64,000 nt of DNA. Origin: Sphaerulina vaccinii. Taxonomy: Eukaryota > Ascomycota > Dothideomycetes > Mycosphaerellales > Mycosphaerellaceae. Made by a program: the position numbers and the translations under genes. The DNA lies in NCBI GenBank assembly GCA_022570795.1, contig JAKUDP010000006.1, positions 2,046,001 through 2,110,000 of the forward strand. Direction: 5' to 3'. Positions 21,988-33,181 of this stretch are shown here, piece by piece; position 1 is the first letter of the stretch; each line of letters begins with the position of its first letter. The notes below the pieces were generated by a model that worked only from the letters and a program-made list of their open reading frames with translations, did no database searches and was not told the origin of the DNA.

Positions 21988-22158
21988 GCTGAGATAAGAG
22001 TTGACATGAAGGCGTTCTGGATCTTGGGCTGTTCATAAGCGGGGTTTGCGCGAGGATAAGAAGGCTTTGATGAATTGTGTATGAGTACTGATAGTACCGG
22101 AGATAGAGAGTTCATTGCGGTCTCACTTCATCCCAAAAGGCACTACCCACTGTCCACT

Positions 22159-22668
22159 TCACTTCATCGGCCGCCAAACCCCGTTCTTCCTCACAGGTTC
22201 CACATCGACAACACTCCAGACCTCTTTGATTTTCGGCTGTCCATCATTCTCGTCGATGGCGAACTGATACATGACTTGCTCATAAACATCGAATGTACCA
22301 CTTCCAACAGACTTGGGATCGCCGCTCAGATGGTCCTTGATCCTCAACATAGGAGGCACGAGGTCGTAGTCAAGATATCTGATGCACGTCGGAGCTACTG
22401 TGAAGCGGAGCAGAGCGGAAACGTGGTCGTCGGTGACTAAAATCTTTTCAAGCTGGATGATCGTCTTGGGCCGCGCGATGTTGGCAATGATGAGCTCTTT
22501 GTAGCGCCCAACACCCAATTGTCGTCCGTTGTGAATCACTTCTGGATGGACATAGGGTGTGAGCCAGGTTGAGTATGAGGCCGGGTCAAGGAAGTGAGAT
22601 TCACATAGTCCGATTCCTCGCTCTATGTCCAGGAGGTAGCCCTCGTAGATTCGCTTGATGTCCGCCAT
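22159..22668 (-). CDS. SnoaL-like (NTF2-fold) protein
   Basis: A single exon of 169 residues. The pattern is a helical N-terminus (IKRIYEGYLLDIERG), then YSTWLTPYVHPEVIHNGRQLGVGRYKELI, and then alternating strands ending in a Trp-containing strand (IKEVWSVVDVEPV). This is the cone-shaped NTF2/SnoaL fold, seen in polyketide cyclases, dehydratases and many uncharacterised fungal proteins. The His and Asp residues in the cavity positions (VHPEVIHN) are present. No partner genes point to a pathway. It converges on the BAX-inhibitor gene, 171 bp away. Confidence 0.65.
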   Translation of the reverse strand: MADIKRIYEGYLLDIERGIGLCESHFLDPASYSTWLTPYVHPEVIHNGRQLGVGRYKELIIANIARPKTIIQLEKILVTDDHVSALLRFTVAPTCIRYLDYDLVPPMLRIKDHLSGDPKSVGSGTFDVYEQVMYQFAIDENDGQPKIKEVWSVVDVEPVRKNGVWRPMK

Positions 22669-23205
22669 GCTGCTGTTTGGTATGTTTGTTCATGGTGGTC
22701 AGCTATATCAGCCAACAGCCAACAGCCAAGAGAGGAGAGGAGAATGATATGGGGACCCATGCATAAATATAGCGACCCGTGCATAATCGGAGCTACTTCC
22801 TTAGCCTGCATCCAATGAAATTGATGAAGCAACGTCCAACACGGTCTCTCGTCGTTCTTCGAGTCTTGTCTTGTTTCTTGAAATGTGTTTCATGTTCAAT
22901 GCGCGTGACATAATATCGCATGCTCTCTCACGCCAGCCAGCAGCTGATGAATGCGCCACATCCAACTTCCACACCATCTATACTTGCATCAACTTCCACA
23001 CTCTCCTGTATCACGACGGCACGCACGCCATACGGCTGACTTGACCCTGACCGCGAATACGACGGACTGATCGACCCAGCCGAGAGACACGAACAACCAC
23101 ACACGGCACGCGAACAGAAACAGACTTTTGGATGCAGCAGCATTGGTACCAGAGGGAGCGCAGTCGGAGTGTACCATTGGCATAGGGGGAAGAGAGCAAA
23201 CATCG
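22669..23205. other. Divergent intergenic region
   Basis: Upstream regions of the SnoaL-like gene and the kinase gene. An ATAAATAT sequence near 22764 could serve as a TATA element for the minus-strand gene. No coding frame is called. Confidence 0.4.
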
Positions 23206-25968
23206 ATGCCATCGGCAAGGACCGACAAGGCTGTGCAGGAACGCAGAGACAAGGTCAGTCAACTCTCTCCTGCATGATACGGCATACAGACATGCTCATG
23301 ACAGCCTGCCGTGCGCATTCCTGACAACTCCCAGCTCGCCAACTCATACCAGTCGCTACTGAGCGAGTTCTCCGCCTCAGACCTCCACACCGTCGGCAAT
23401 TACGCCCTAGGACGACTCATAGGCAAGGGGAGCTTCGGAAAGGTCTACCTAGCCCAGCACAAGCTCACCAATGGCTCAAAGGTTGTACTCAAGAGCGCGA
23501 AGAAGGATGACTCGAATCTGGCGCGCGAGATCCACCACCACAGACAGTTCTTACATCCACATATCGCGAGACTCTACGAGGTGATAGTGACGGAGAGCCT
23601 GGTATGGCTTGTGCTGGAGTACTGTCCGGGAGATGAGCTGTACAACTATCTGCTGAAGAATGGACGCATGGAGGTGGGGAAAGTGCAGAAGATCTTCACG
23701 CAATTGGTGGGAGCTGTGAGTTATGTGCATGCGAAGGGATGTGTGCATCGGGATCTGAAGCTGGAGAACATTCTACTGGATAAGCATGAGAACGTCAAGC
23801 TGGTGGACTTTGGTTTCACGAGAGAGTATCAGGGCTCGACCAGTTATCTGCAGACGTGGTGCGGGACGGTATGCTACAGCGCGCCGGAGATGCTCAAGGG
23901 AGAGAAGTATGCGGGAGAAAAAGTGGATGTATGGAGCTTGGGAATCATACTATACGCATTGCTGTGCGGAGAGCTTCCATTCGACGACGACGATGACAGT
24001 GTCACGAAAGGCCGGATCTTGAAGGAGGATCCGCAGTATCCGGATTATATGCCAGAGGGACCAAAAGAGCTGATTAAGAAGCTGCTCTCGAAACGACCAC
24101 TTCTGAGACCAAGTCTAGGCGATGTGCTGAAAGACCCATGGCTTGTCGAACACGCACCACATCAGCAAGAGATTCTGAAACTACAACAACCAGCACCTTT
24201 CTCAACACAGCTGGAGAAGGACGTTCTCGAGCGAATGCGAAGTGCCGGGGTCAACATTGATCTGGTCATCGAGAACGTGCTATCCCAGCGCTGTGACTCT
24301 TTGGCTGGCTGGTGGGCTCTCCTTCTGGAGAAAGAGTTGCGCAAGGAGAAGCGGAGAGAGCGTAAACGGAAGGAACGTGAAGCTGACGTCAAGTCGATTC
24401 GTAGGCTAAGTGCCGCGAGTGGCAGGCTTCTGGCGCAGAGTGCGTTCCTTGGTGAGATCCATGAGGGCGAGGAGAATGCATTACAAGAATCACCTCGTTC
24501 GAGAGGTCGGAGGAAAGAGCGTGCTCATGTTAGCACACTGTTGACACCAGACTTGCCTAAAGTCACAGAGACGAAATCACCCACACCAGAAGGTGTACCA
24601 GAAGGCGAAAAGTCCAGACCGCATACTGCTTCAGACAACAGCAGATCACGAAGTAGACCTCGCCCACCGCCCAAAGATTTCAGTGGCGCCATCCGTACGC
24701 AAAGGACAGCCTCTCGAGGCAGTCAGAGTATGCTGCGGGTGGTCACCAACAATCCGGACCTGCTCAGTCCTTCGTATGTGCCTCCTACGCAACGAAAGAA
24801 CAAGCTGTACCCGGCACCTTTGCGGCAGCAACTTGCTTGGGTCAAGCACCTCTTCAAAGGCGAAGCGTTCAAGCGAGCGAAGTCTCCTAACGAGGGCGAT
24901 AAGAACAACTCGCCGAACGGCAAGATCGCACCGATTGGTAAGACCACTCAGGAAAAAGGCGATCTTCGCGAACTGCATCGTGTCGCTACAGGACCAGCAA
25001 CAGCTCGAAGGAAGAGCATCGGGCAGAACAGGCCGGAGCTGAGGAACAGCGCAACATACCCAGCAAGGCCTAGGATCAATACCGCTTCGTCGACTGGAAG
25101 TGGTGGTGGAAGTGCGAAAGGCGTGCGCACAAGTCTCAGCCCTCATACGTTGACGCCGCATTCATCCTATCGCAGATCTTCAGCAGGTCTTCGAGGTCGC
25201 AAGTCAACGTCCTCATCTGTCTCCTCGATACGCAGCACTTACAAAGGCAAGCACCAGCACACTCATTCGAAAGCTTCGAGCACATCAAGCGCGTCTATCG
25301 CATCACCTTCAGGACTATCTTCAGCATCTGGATCACGACTCGGCGGCAGATCACCTCACAGTTCTGTGAAGATGCTACCTTCCACACCGACCACAAGCAT
25401 CCCTTCTGGTATTCGCTTCTCCCGCCGGCCACCACCTTCAGACATGGGGCCACTCCCCACCTTCCAGCACGAAGGCAGACCTGGCGTTTTCGGCTCTAAT
25501 CCAGCGCCTTCATCACCTGGCCTCCCAAAGTTCGCAAGAAGGAAGCGCTCAGTCTTCAAAGGACCCATGCACAACGTCGGCGGCTCACCCAGTGGTTTTA
25601 GTCGCACCCCTACTGGAGGTAGTCGTTCAGCTTCAGTACAAGGTCGACCTTCTGGAGAGATGATGCCAGGACTTACAGAAGAAGACGAGGACGAAGAAGC
25701 TTACGAAGACGATTTTGGTCCGGAACTTGGCCTAGTCACGAACGATGAAGCTACTACAAATGCTGGAGATCTGGAACCTATTAGTCCAATGAGTCCTATG
25801 CCTGGCGAGGAAGAGAATCCTTTGGATGCTGCTGCAGCGGGCAGTAGGCAGCCTTTGACTGCGGAGGCGCTGGCGAAGCTGAGTGAAGAGGCTGATGCCT
25901 TTGAGGAGAGAGAGAGTAAGAAGAGTGTTGATAGTAAGGCTGCTGGGAAGATTGTAGAGGAGGCGTAA
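23206..25968 (+). CDS. Ser/Thr protein kinase, Snf1/MARK-related (CAMK group)
   Basis: A small first exon (23206-23253) encodes 16 residues and joins 23335-25968 across an 81-bp intron (GTCAGT..CCCAG). The join reads QERRDK-LANSYQSLLSEF. The 893-residue protein has a complete kinase domain at about 37-290: glycine loop IGKGSFGKV (45-53), catalytic Lys 69, HRDLKLEN with Asp 156, DFG 174-176, and the APE block (CYSAPEML). HRDLKLEN is typical of the Snf1/MARK/Kin group. After the kinase domain a UBA-like helix region and a Lys/Arg-rich coiled segment occur. The remaining 500 residues are Ser/Pro/Arg-rich and probably disordered, with an acidic C-terminal part. The pathway is not assigned. Confidence 0.92.
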
Positions 25969-26647
25969 CGTAATGTTTAGTGTGGATTTGATGTTCGTTC
26001 CAGCGAGCGTGCATGTGGTGGTGTACGATAGGGATGGTGAGCCCCCGAAGTCTACTTCTATTGCGTTGGGCTTGTAGTGTACAGATACCCCCAAGTTTGT
26101 GGTCGTGAGAGTGAGCAGATAGTCGTGTGGAACGAGAGGTATGATGTTCTTCTGTCATCCCCCTTCCGAATGGGACTTGAACTTTGACATGGATATTACC
26201 TTTAGTCGGCGCTAACACGGGACTGCGACGCAAACGCAACAAAGTGTTCGACACGAATTCGAACGTTTGCCAGCTGAAGAATCATACTCGACGTGGAATG
26301 TGCAGCCGTCCTGCGATGGGCGTGCAAGCATACAGCAGTCATCAAGACCAAGCAATTGACCTGCAAGCTCAATATCGGAAGAGACAAGAGAGCGCATCGT
26401 ATAAGTCTTTGCGAGGACAAGTACCCCTCCCCGCATCCAGAAGATGCCGAACAGAAAAGTGCAATGCTCTTTCTCTTTTACAAGCTTGACGTTCGGCTAC
26501 TCGAAGCTTGATGACGATTTCAGAAATTCCGCCACTGCTAGCGCTGCCAATCTCTAGGGCAAGATATGTACAAGCACAACGGAGCTGATACAGCCATCGA
26601 AATACATCTCTGGGTTGGAACCAAGCATAATGTGGTTGCACAACTCT
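25969..26647. other. Intergenic region, no gene seen
   Basis: Sequence between the kinase and the peroxidase locus on the same strand. Short frames overlap on both strands without recognisable features. Confidence 0.5.
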
Positions 26648-26654
26648 TATAAAG
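26648..26654 (+). promoter_or_regulatory. TATA box of the peroxidase gene
   Basis: TATAAAG lies 46 bp upstream of the peroxidase start codon at 26694. The call is by consensus and position. Confidence 0.5.
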
Positions 26655-26693
26655 CACCTTCGCAGCTACTGAGCATCATGAAACTATATCAGA

Positions 26694-27996
26694 ATGTACG
26701 CAGCAATCATAGCGACTCTTCTACCTCTGGCCTCATGCTACCCATGGGTCATGAGCGGTGATTCCAGGACACTTCGACTTCGAGACGACTCTGTGCCTGT
26801 ACGACAGCCTGCCTTCTTGTCAAACAGATCAAATACAGGCAGTGCTGGCCCGGCTACAGAGTTCGATGCTGCGGCGCAGTACGTCGACGTTGGACTAGGC
26901 AGTGGGCATGAGTGGCAAGCGCCTGAAGCATCTGATCAACGAGGACCATGCCCTGGTAAGATAAAGGCACCCTCCGAGACTCACTGTTCATGCTAACAGA
27001 CCTGCTGGGCTGAACCGCCTCGAATCATGGCTTCCTGCCTCGCAACGGCATACCCACTCTTCAGCAAAGTATGTAATGCGGGACTGATATGGTCATATGG
27101 AGACTGATGATCGTGGTCAGCTATATCTGGTCTTCAAGAGTGCTATAACCTGGACGCAAGCTTCCCTATCTTCGGTGGAGTTCTTGGTGTGGCTTTGGCT
27201 GGCGACTTCTTGACTACGAAGTGGTCCATAGGCGGCGAATTCACATCAAGTGCTCTGGGCCTTCTCTCGAACCCTCGAGGTCTTCTGGCGACTCATAACA
27301 AGTACGAGAGCGACCAGTCTCCAACCAGAGTAAGTTCGTCCGGCTAGATGTCGGAAGCGTAACCGGTATTGACACAGGCAGAGTGACACGTACCTTACGC
27401 CAGACAATAACACTAACGCCTTCAACATACCACACTTCGAGCACTTATACGCCTTAGCCGAGGAATACTCCATGGACGACGTGGCAGCTCACCACGAATA
27501 CGTGCACAGCTACTCACTCCACCGCAACCCTTACTTCTTCGTAGCACCTATCCTCGGTACAATAATCAGCGCAGCTTACAACCTCGCCCTAGTCTGCTTC
27601 TCGAACTGCTCAACCGAACACCCCAGCGGCATCCTGACACGCGAAAACCTCAAATCCTTCTACTCCGTCTCCGGCGAACCCGGTAGCTTTGTCTACACAC
27701 CCGGCCACGAACGCATCCCAAACAACTTCTACAAAGGTCCGCGATCTCATGCATATACGCTTCGAGACATTGGCAACGATGTCTTGATCAACAATGCTAT
27801 GTATCCGGGCTTGGTGTCTGTTGGCGGAAACACTGGTGAGGTCGACACTTTCACTGGTGTGAATACTGGTGATTTGACTGGTGGGACTTACAACGCGGTC
27901 ACACTTTTGCAAGGTAATAATCTTATCTGTTTCGCTTTGCAAGCGTCAATGGCTGTTATGCCTTCGCAGCTCGAAGGCGCTGTGACTGTGGTTTGA
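26694..27996 (+). pseudogene. Heme-thiolate peroxidase (chloroperoxidase family), probably disrupted
   Basis: The family uses a Cys-ligated heme for halogenation or peroxygenation outside the cell. Exon 1 (26694-26955) gives a signal peptide, the CYPWV start and the PCP heme-ligand motif (RGPCP). Later exons 27008-27068, 27121-27329 and 27382-27996 read NHGFLPRNG, then the acidic-site block YESDQSPTRSD across a clean splice, and run to a normal stop. The first junction fails: after GTAAG and a CTAAC branch site there is no AG leading into the NHGFLPRNG frame, an in-frame TGA sits at 27010-27012, and two bases appear to be missing between LN and the NHG block. The rest is well preserved, so the damage is recent or is a sequence error. 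Confidence 0.7.
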
Positions 27997-28936
27997 GAGC
28001 TTCTGGCTTGGGTACGTGGTGAGCTGGATCCTTTGCTGGAGGGCTTGGAGTGTCCTCAGCTGGCGGGGTTCAATAACAGTCTATTCGATCCGTTTCCTAG
28101 CCGGAACTGATGTCCACGGCATTTCAACGTCTCTTGTTGACCTCACCTCGCGTAAGTATATGGACTCACTGGGTGAACGACAGATGTTTTCGTCTTGGGA
28201 CACGAGCAGAGTTCATTACCTGCGAAGACAATTGGTATCACAAGTGACTGGATGTTAGTGGACTTTTCGAGCTCTGGAATTATATCTTGCGGCAAGCGAT
28301 TGGACGTCTGAGACCTGCGATCAGGATCACGTCGTCTCTATCGACGCGAGAGGGACCAGACCGTACCTCTTGGCCCGGCTCTCCGAGGGCTTCCAACGTT
28401 GGATCGCACGCGACAATAATATCTACAAATGCGACGAGGCAAGATCATTGACGCCAAGACGGATAGGTCGCCATGGACGATACGATGTTGATGTTCCATT
28501 GATCCTTCGAGGTCACAATACGAAGAAGAAGAGGCAACACTCCACAACCTCATAATGCTACGGAACTCTTGCATTCTTGAAGCGCTTCGAAACTTCCGCG
28601 GCGAGCGCAAAGCTATGTATCGATACACTGACGGCATTATGCTAGATTAAGCATCGATCTTCAAGCTTTGGGTTGTGCTCATCTATTCTTATATCATCTA
28701 GCTTCTCAAGCATTGCCTTTTCTGGAAACGCCACGCTACAAAACGTGGTGCTGTAGCGGCATCTCACGATCGATTCTATGCTGTCGCTCAGTCTGTTGCT
28801 GCAAGTATCTATATTCGCGACAATGTGATGTCATACGTCTCTACCGTCTCTACGTCCTATTCTAGCACGACTGGACGCCTGATGGAAGTTCATCATACTG
28901 TCTACGCTGAGGACATGACATCGTGGGGAACACCGG
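27997..28936. other. Intergenic region, no gene seen
   Basis: No frame with recognisable composition or splice signals is visible between the peroxidase locus and the small secreted protein gene. Confidence 0.5.
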
Positions 28937-28942
28937 TATAAG
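28937..28942 (+). promoter_or_regulatory. TATA-like box of the small secreted protein gene
   Basis: TATAAG lies about 103 bp upstream of the start codon at 29045. The call is by consensus and position. Confidence 0.4.
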
Positions 28943-29044
28943 TACAACAGTCCCAGCGAGTCACATCACATCAATCACTTCAGCTTCTCAGCTTACATTG
29001 ACACTCCACGGGAATTCCAGAAGATCCAACAAAATCGAATCAAT

Positions 29045-29585
29045 ATGTTCTCTTCCAAGATCATCGCAGCCTTCGCCGCCCTGGCGGCCACCACCCAAGC
29101 CTCCAAGTTCCATTTTGAGAACTTTGTCGCATCAGACATTCGCATCCCATCGGAAGGCCACACCATCAACTTCAAGGTCTCCACGAACGGTGGTACTGTT
29201 CGAACTTGCTCCATCAATTGGTAACAAGCATAGCCAACCCTCATCATCTAGGTACTCTACTCTAAATCCCCCTTACAGGAACGCCGGCGATCCTCCAACG
29301 TGCTACACAGCCTGTCAAGAGAACAGCGCAAGTCATCCTCGATACTTCGCTCGTGTCTCGCCAGGAACGACATATGAAGGCGCTTACAACTTCTATTTGG
29401 ATGTTGAAGAGTATACCGGTATCAAGAGAAATGCTGCAACGCAAATCCATATTCAGGAGAGAGAGAAGGAATATATTTGTAGTCGTGGTGGACAGACTAC
29501 GCAGTGTTTTGATGTCAAGGAGGGAGCTTTGGATACCAAGTATTCGACTACTCCTGGACTTGGAGAGAAGAATGTTTGCAAATGA
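29045..29585 (+). CDS. Small cysteine-containing secreted protein (effector-like)
   Basis: Exon 1 (29045-29220) joins exon 2 (29279-29585) across a 58-bp intron (GTAACA..TTACAG), splitting a Trp codon (INW-NAGD). The 160-residue product has a signal peptide (about 1-19, ending TTQAS) and six cysteines in the mature part: TCSIN, TCYTAC, ICSRG, QCFDV and the penultimate VCK. An even number of Cys in a small secreted protein suggests disulphide bonds. There are no membrane segments and no recognisable domain. Small size, secretion and Cys content fit an effector or apoplastic protein, but that role is inference. No transposon lies next to it. Confidence 0.75.
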
Positions 29586-30276
29586 ATGTCTATGGGCATG
29601 TGAGGTGTAGGATGCAGATAGGGGAGATGGTGTATATGTCTTCTATGTCGACATTTCTAGAGGTTGAATGCAATGTGAATCAGTTCACTACTGGCCTTCA
29701 TCAAATCGAATGTGGCAAAGAACAATCTTCGAGTAAGTATGAAGCGGCATCGTACTGATCGTGGAATCGATACATTAGCCTCGTCAACACGCTACCTCAG
29801 TACATCCGGTCAAACTGGGCTGCCAAGACAAGGGTTCTCACCAAATTCCATCCCAGTTTGAGCGGATGTACGGAGGTAGGCATAACGTCGTGGTTGGAGA
29901 GAGGAACCAATATATATTTTACCACATCGGCAACTTACGGAAAGCATCTCTCTGCGGAACTCTCCGCCAATCCTGGTCACAAGCAGCACGCAATGGCCCC
30001 ACTTGATAGGGCAACTTCAAGCACAGCCGTATCTTTCACCGACTCCATCCAATTGCAACCACAGTACCATCCGGATGTCTCGCTTGAATGCCCAGTGAGA
30101 TGAAGACTAAGCCTTTTTGCTTGTGGAAAGCTTGTCGTGCTTGATCACGTTGATTCAGATGCATGGATCGACATAAAGGATGTACGTACGCAGTACCGTG
30201 GCGTTGAGAAATGGAAGTATATCAGTCTGAGCGCTTCCGCCGTGCGGACTTGCTCTCATCCTACAGGCAGTGAAAG
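29586..30276. other. Intergenic region, no gene seen
   Basis: Between the small secreted protein gene and the permease gene on the same strand. A CTACAG acceptor-like site about 14 bases upstream of the permease start may end a 5'-UTR intron. Confidence 0.4.
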
Positions 30277-31969
30277 ATGTCGAAAGTTGCTCCATGGCGC
30301 AAGGCTTTCGCCAGTCACAACGGAAGCGAGGAGACAGGGGAGAAAGGCGCTCAAGTACAGCAGCAACAGCAATATGATGCCGAATCTGAGGAGTTCCGTC
30401 GAGGGAGCATCGCAGAGCCCAAAGTCGGCGAGCTGAGGCCTGGAGAAGCCGAAACAGGAGGACTCGGACGACATCTTGGCCTCTTCTCGACGACTTTCCT
30501 CATCATTGGTCGCATCATTGGAACGGGAATCTTCTCGACGCCTTCGTCAGTCGTTGCAGGCGTGGGTAGCGTTGGTGCTGCTATGATGCTCTGGCTGCTT
30601 GGACTTGCGATCGCGTTTGCTGGACTTTTCATCTGGCTCGAACTTGGCTGCATGATCCCTAGATCTGGAGGCGAGAAGGTCTATCTGGAAGCAGCGTACA
30701 AGTATCCGAAGTTACTAGCGACCACGGTCTTTGCTTTCCAGATAATCTTGCTTGGCTTTACGGCAAGTGGGTGTATCGTCTTTACGACATACGTGAGTAG
30801 CTTCTGAAATCTCCGTACGCGCATAATTTGACTAACCCATCTTATAGGTCTATGCAGCGGCAGGCAAGACAGCAGAAGAGTGGGAGAAGCGAGGTGTCGC
30901 AATCCTGATCATTACTTTCATCTGCAGTCTTCACGCATTCGTACCGAATGCAGGCGTGCGATTCATGAATGGGATTGGAATTATCAAAGTGGTCGTCCTG
31001 TCCTTCATCGTTGTCACTGGATGGGCAGTCCTTGGAGGTGGCACCAAAGTCGCAGACCCACATGCCAGTTTTCGAAACGCCTTCGCAGGGACGAGCAGCT
31101 CTGGATATGAGTGGTCAAACTCACTCTTCAAGGTACTGAACAGCTATGCCGGATACACAAATGCTGCGTACGTCCTGAATGAAGTGAAGAACCCAGTGAG
31201 AACACTCAAGATTGCTGGACCTTTAGGGCTAGGTATATGCGGTGTCTTCTATCTACTGGCCAATGTTGCGTACTTCGCAGCCGCGACACCGGAAGAAGTG
31301 GCTGCTAGCGGTGTTACTGTTGCTTCAACCTTCATGGAGAAGGTGTTTGGCTCAGCAGGACAGAAGGCCATCTCAGTCCTGATCGCCATCTCAGCTTTCG
31401 GAAATGTCATGACTGTGACATTCGCACAAGCTCGCGTAAATCAAGAGCTTGCGAAGGAAGGCGTCCTACCTTTTCCAAAGTTCTGGGCTTCTAGCTGGCC
31501 TTTCGGATCGCCATCAGCCGGTCTGTTCTTGCATTGGATTCCATCCTTCATCGTGATTGTTGCAGTACCGTTCGGAGACGCCTACAACTTCATCCTCGAT
31601 CTTGAAGGCTACCCTGGCTCTGTCATCAACTTCTTCGTGGTCGTGGGCTTCTTCTGGCTCAGATACAAATCACCTGAGTGGGCAAGGCCGTTCCGATGCT
31701 GGCTACCTATTGCAGCCTTCTATCTTTGCGCCCAAGGCTTCTTGATGATTGCGCCATTCTTGAGACCACCTGGAGGCAAGGGAGACACAAGTCTGCCGTA
31801 CTGGCTTTCAAGCGTCATTGGCATTGTGGTGCTGGTTGCCGGTGCGCTATGGTGGCTCACTTGGGTCAAGCTGCTGCCTGCGATAGGGAGGTACACGCTG
31901 CGACCAGAGCACGAAAAGCTGCAGGATGGCACCAGTGTGGTTGTGTACAAGCATGTCAAAGGTGTCTGA
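30277..31969 (+). CDS. Amino-acid permease, high-affinity methionine (MUP1) type
   Basis: Two exons, 30277-30792 and 30848-31969, are joined across a 55-bp intron (GTGAGT..TATAG) within membrane segment 4 (FTTY-VYAAAGK). The 545-residue protein has a polar 75-residue cytosolic N-terminus and about 12 membrane spans of the APC fold. The first span carries LIIGRIIGTGIFSTPSS, the substrate-binding GTGIF block of L-type/methionine permeases such as yeast Mup1. Other family features are ELGCMIPRSGGEKVYLEAAY and GYTNAAYVLNEVKNPVRTLK. The likely role is plasma-membrane uptake of methionine or another neutral amino acid. Substrate choice is inference. Confidence 0.88.
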
Positions 31970-32341
31970 TAGCTGCTGCACGATCCAGTAGTATGAAATA
32001 CTTGCCTCTGTTTCATGACATAGCCTGTGGCATTCTCACTGGAGTCGGACTTCTACATTACACGCTATCTTTCACTCCGATCGCTTGGTGTGTTTCAAAT
32101 TGCGGAGAGCTTTGCTCCTACAAGATCTTCTCCGAGACTGGCTACGATGTGGGGTCCCAGCATCACTCAGCAGCAGACTAATAACGATGAATGACACGCT
32201 CCTGCTCGTGTTCTTGATAGTGTCTGAGATCTAGCCACTCGCCAGTCATCCGGCAATTTCAAGCTAGATGTCAAGCCTTGGCATATGGAGCAATCCACCG
32301 AGCACGGACAATTGGAAGCACAAGTACACGTGAACAACGAC
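31970..32341. other. Intergenic region, no gene seen
   Basis: Sequence between the permease and the repeat-containing secreted precursor gene. No coding frame is supported. Confidence 0.5.
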
Positions 32342-32347
32342 TATAAG
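32342..32347 (+). promoter_or_regulatory. TATA-like box of the repeat-precursor gene
   Basis: TATAAG lies 76 bp upstream of the ATG at 32418. The call is by consensus and position. Confidence 0.4.
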
Positions 32348-32417
32348 AAGACCCTCGTCAGCATTAGGATATCGAAGACTTGCGTTTTCGAATCCAGCAC
32401 TATATCAGACTATCACA

Positions 32418-33056
32418 ATGAAGGCATTCACGATCACCACTCTCTTGGCATTGTTCTCAGGCAGTGCACTCGCCAGTAATCCAGCTGTCGCCCAACGTAA
32501 CGCAGACGCATTCATGGTTGCTGCAGATCCAGATGGAAGTCTAAGCCCTGCAGCCAAAGCCGCTCTACAAGACTGGGAGCGACGATTCGGCGGAGGCGCC
32601 AAGATTCAAGCCCGAGATCCTCTCACAGTCGCCACAAATCCAGATGGAAGTCTCAGTCCTGAAGCTCAAGCCGCTCTACAGCGATGGGAGGCACGATTTG
32701 GAGGCGGCTTCAACTTGAGGCGACGTGATCCTTTAATGGTTGTGGCGAATCCAGATGGACGTCTGAGTCCTGAGGCTCAGGCTGCATTGAAAAATTGGGA
32801 GGCGAGGTTTGGTGGAGCGAGCAAGATGATGAAGCGGAATGCTATGATGGTTGCTGCGAATCCTGATGGAAGTCTGAGTCCGAAGGCTAAAGAGGCTCTT
32901 AGTCGGTGGGAAGCTCAATTTGGGAGTGGTCAGCAAGAGAAGCGTGCAGTTATCTCGGATCATGGGAGGAAGAATCTGTGGGCACTTGGAGATTGGCTCA
33001 ATGCTCAGAGAGGAAGTGGGAGTGCGGCGAAGCGTGCAGTGCCCTTCTCGTCGTAG
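32418..33056 (+). CDS. Secreted four-repeat precursor with Kex2-type sites (KEP-like)
   Basis: A single exon of 212 residues. A signal peptide covers about 1-19 (MKAFTITTLLALFSGSALA). Four tandem units follow at an exact 37-residue spacing: the xPDG motif begins at 37, 74, 111 and 148, each followed by SLSP or RLSP and an amphipathic helix (EAQAALQRWEARFGG type). Basic sites close the units: QR27, AR66, RRR103, KR140, KR176 and KR206, giving peptides of about 36-39 residues plus a shorter 30-residue piece and a final AVPFSS. This is the design of fungal Kex2-processed repeat proteins, known from repellents, Ece1 and some ribosomal peptide precursors. The repeat family itself is not one I recognise. 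It converges on a P450 gene 125 bp away. Confidence 0.82.
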   Translation: MKAFTITTLLALFSGSALASNPAVAQRNADAFMVAADPDGSLSPAAKAALQDWERRFGGGAKIQARDPLTVATNPDGSLSPEAQAALQRWEARFGGGFNLRRRDPLMVVANPDGRLSPEAQAALKNWEARFGGASKMMKRNAMMVAANPDGSLSPKAKEALSRWEAQFGSGQQEKRAVISDHGRKNLWALGDWLNAQRGSGSAAKRAVPFSS

Positions 33057-33181
33057 ACATGGTACTGATGGTCTTCGACGTGAAGAGCATGATGGGAAGC
33101 ATGAACTGGATGAGAATACGATACATTGCCTGCAGAAATGTCAAACACAACAAAGTTCAAGTTCCACATCCCACCTGCCAT

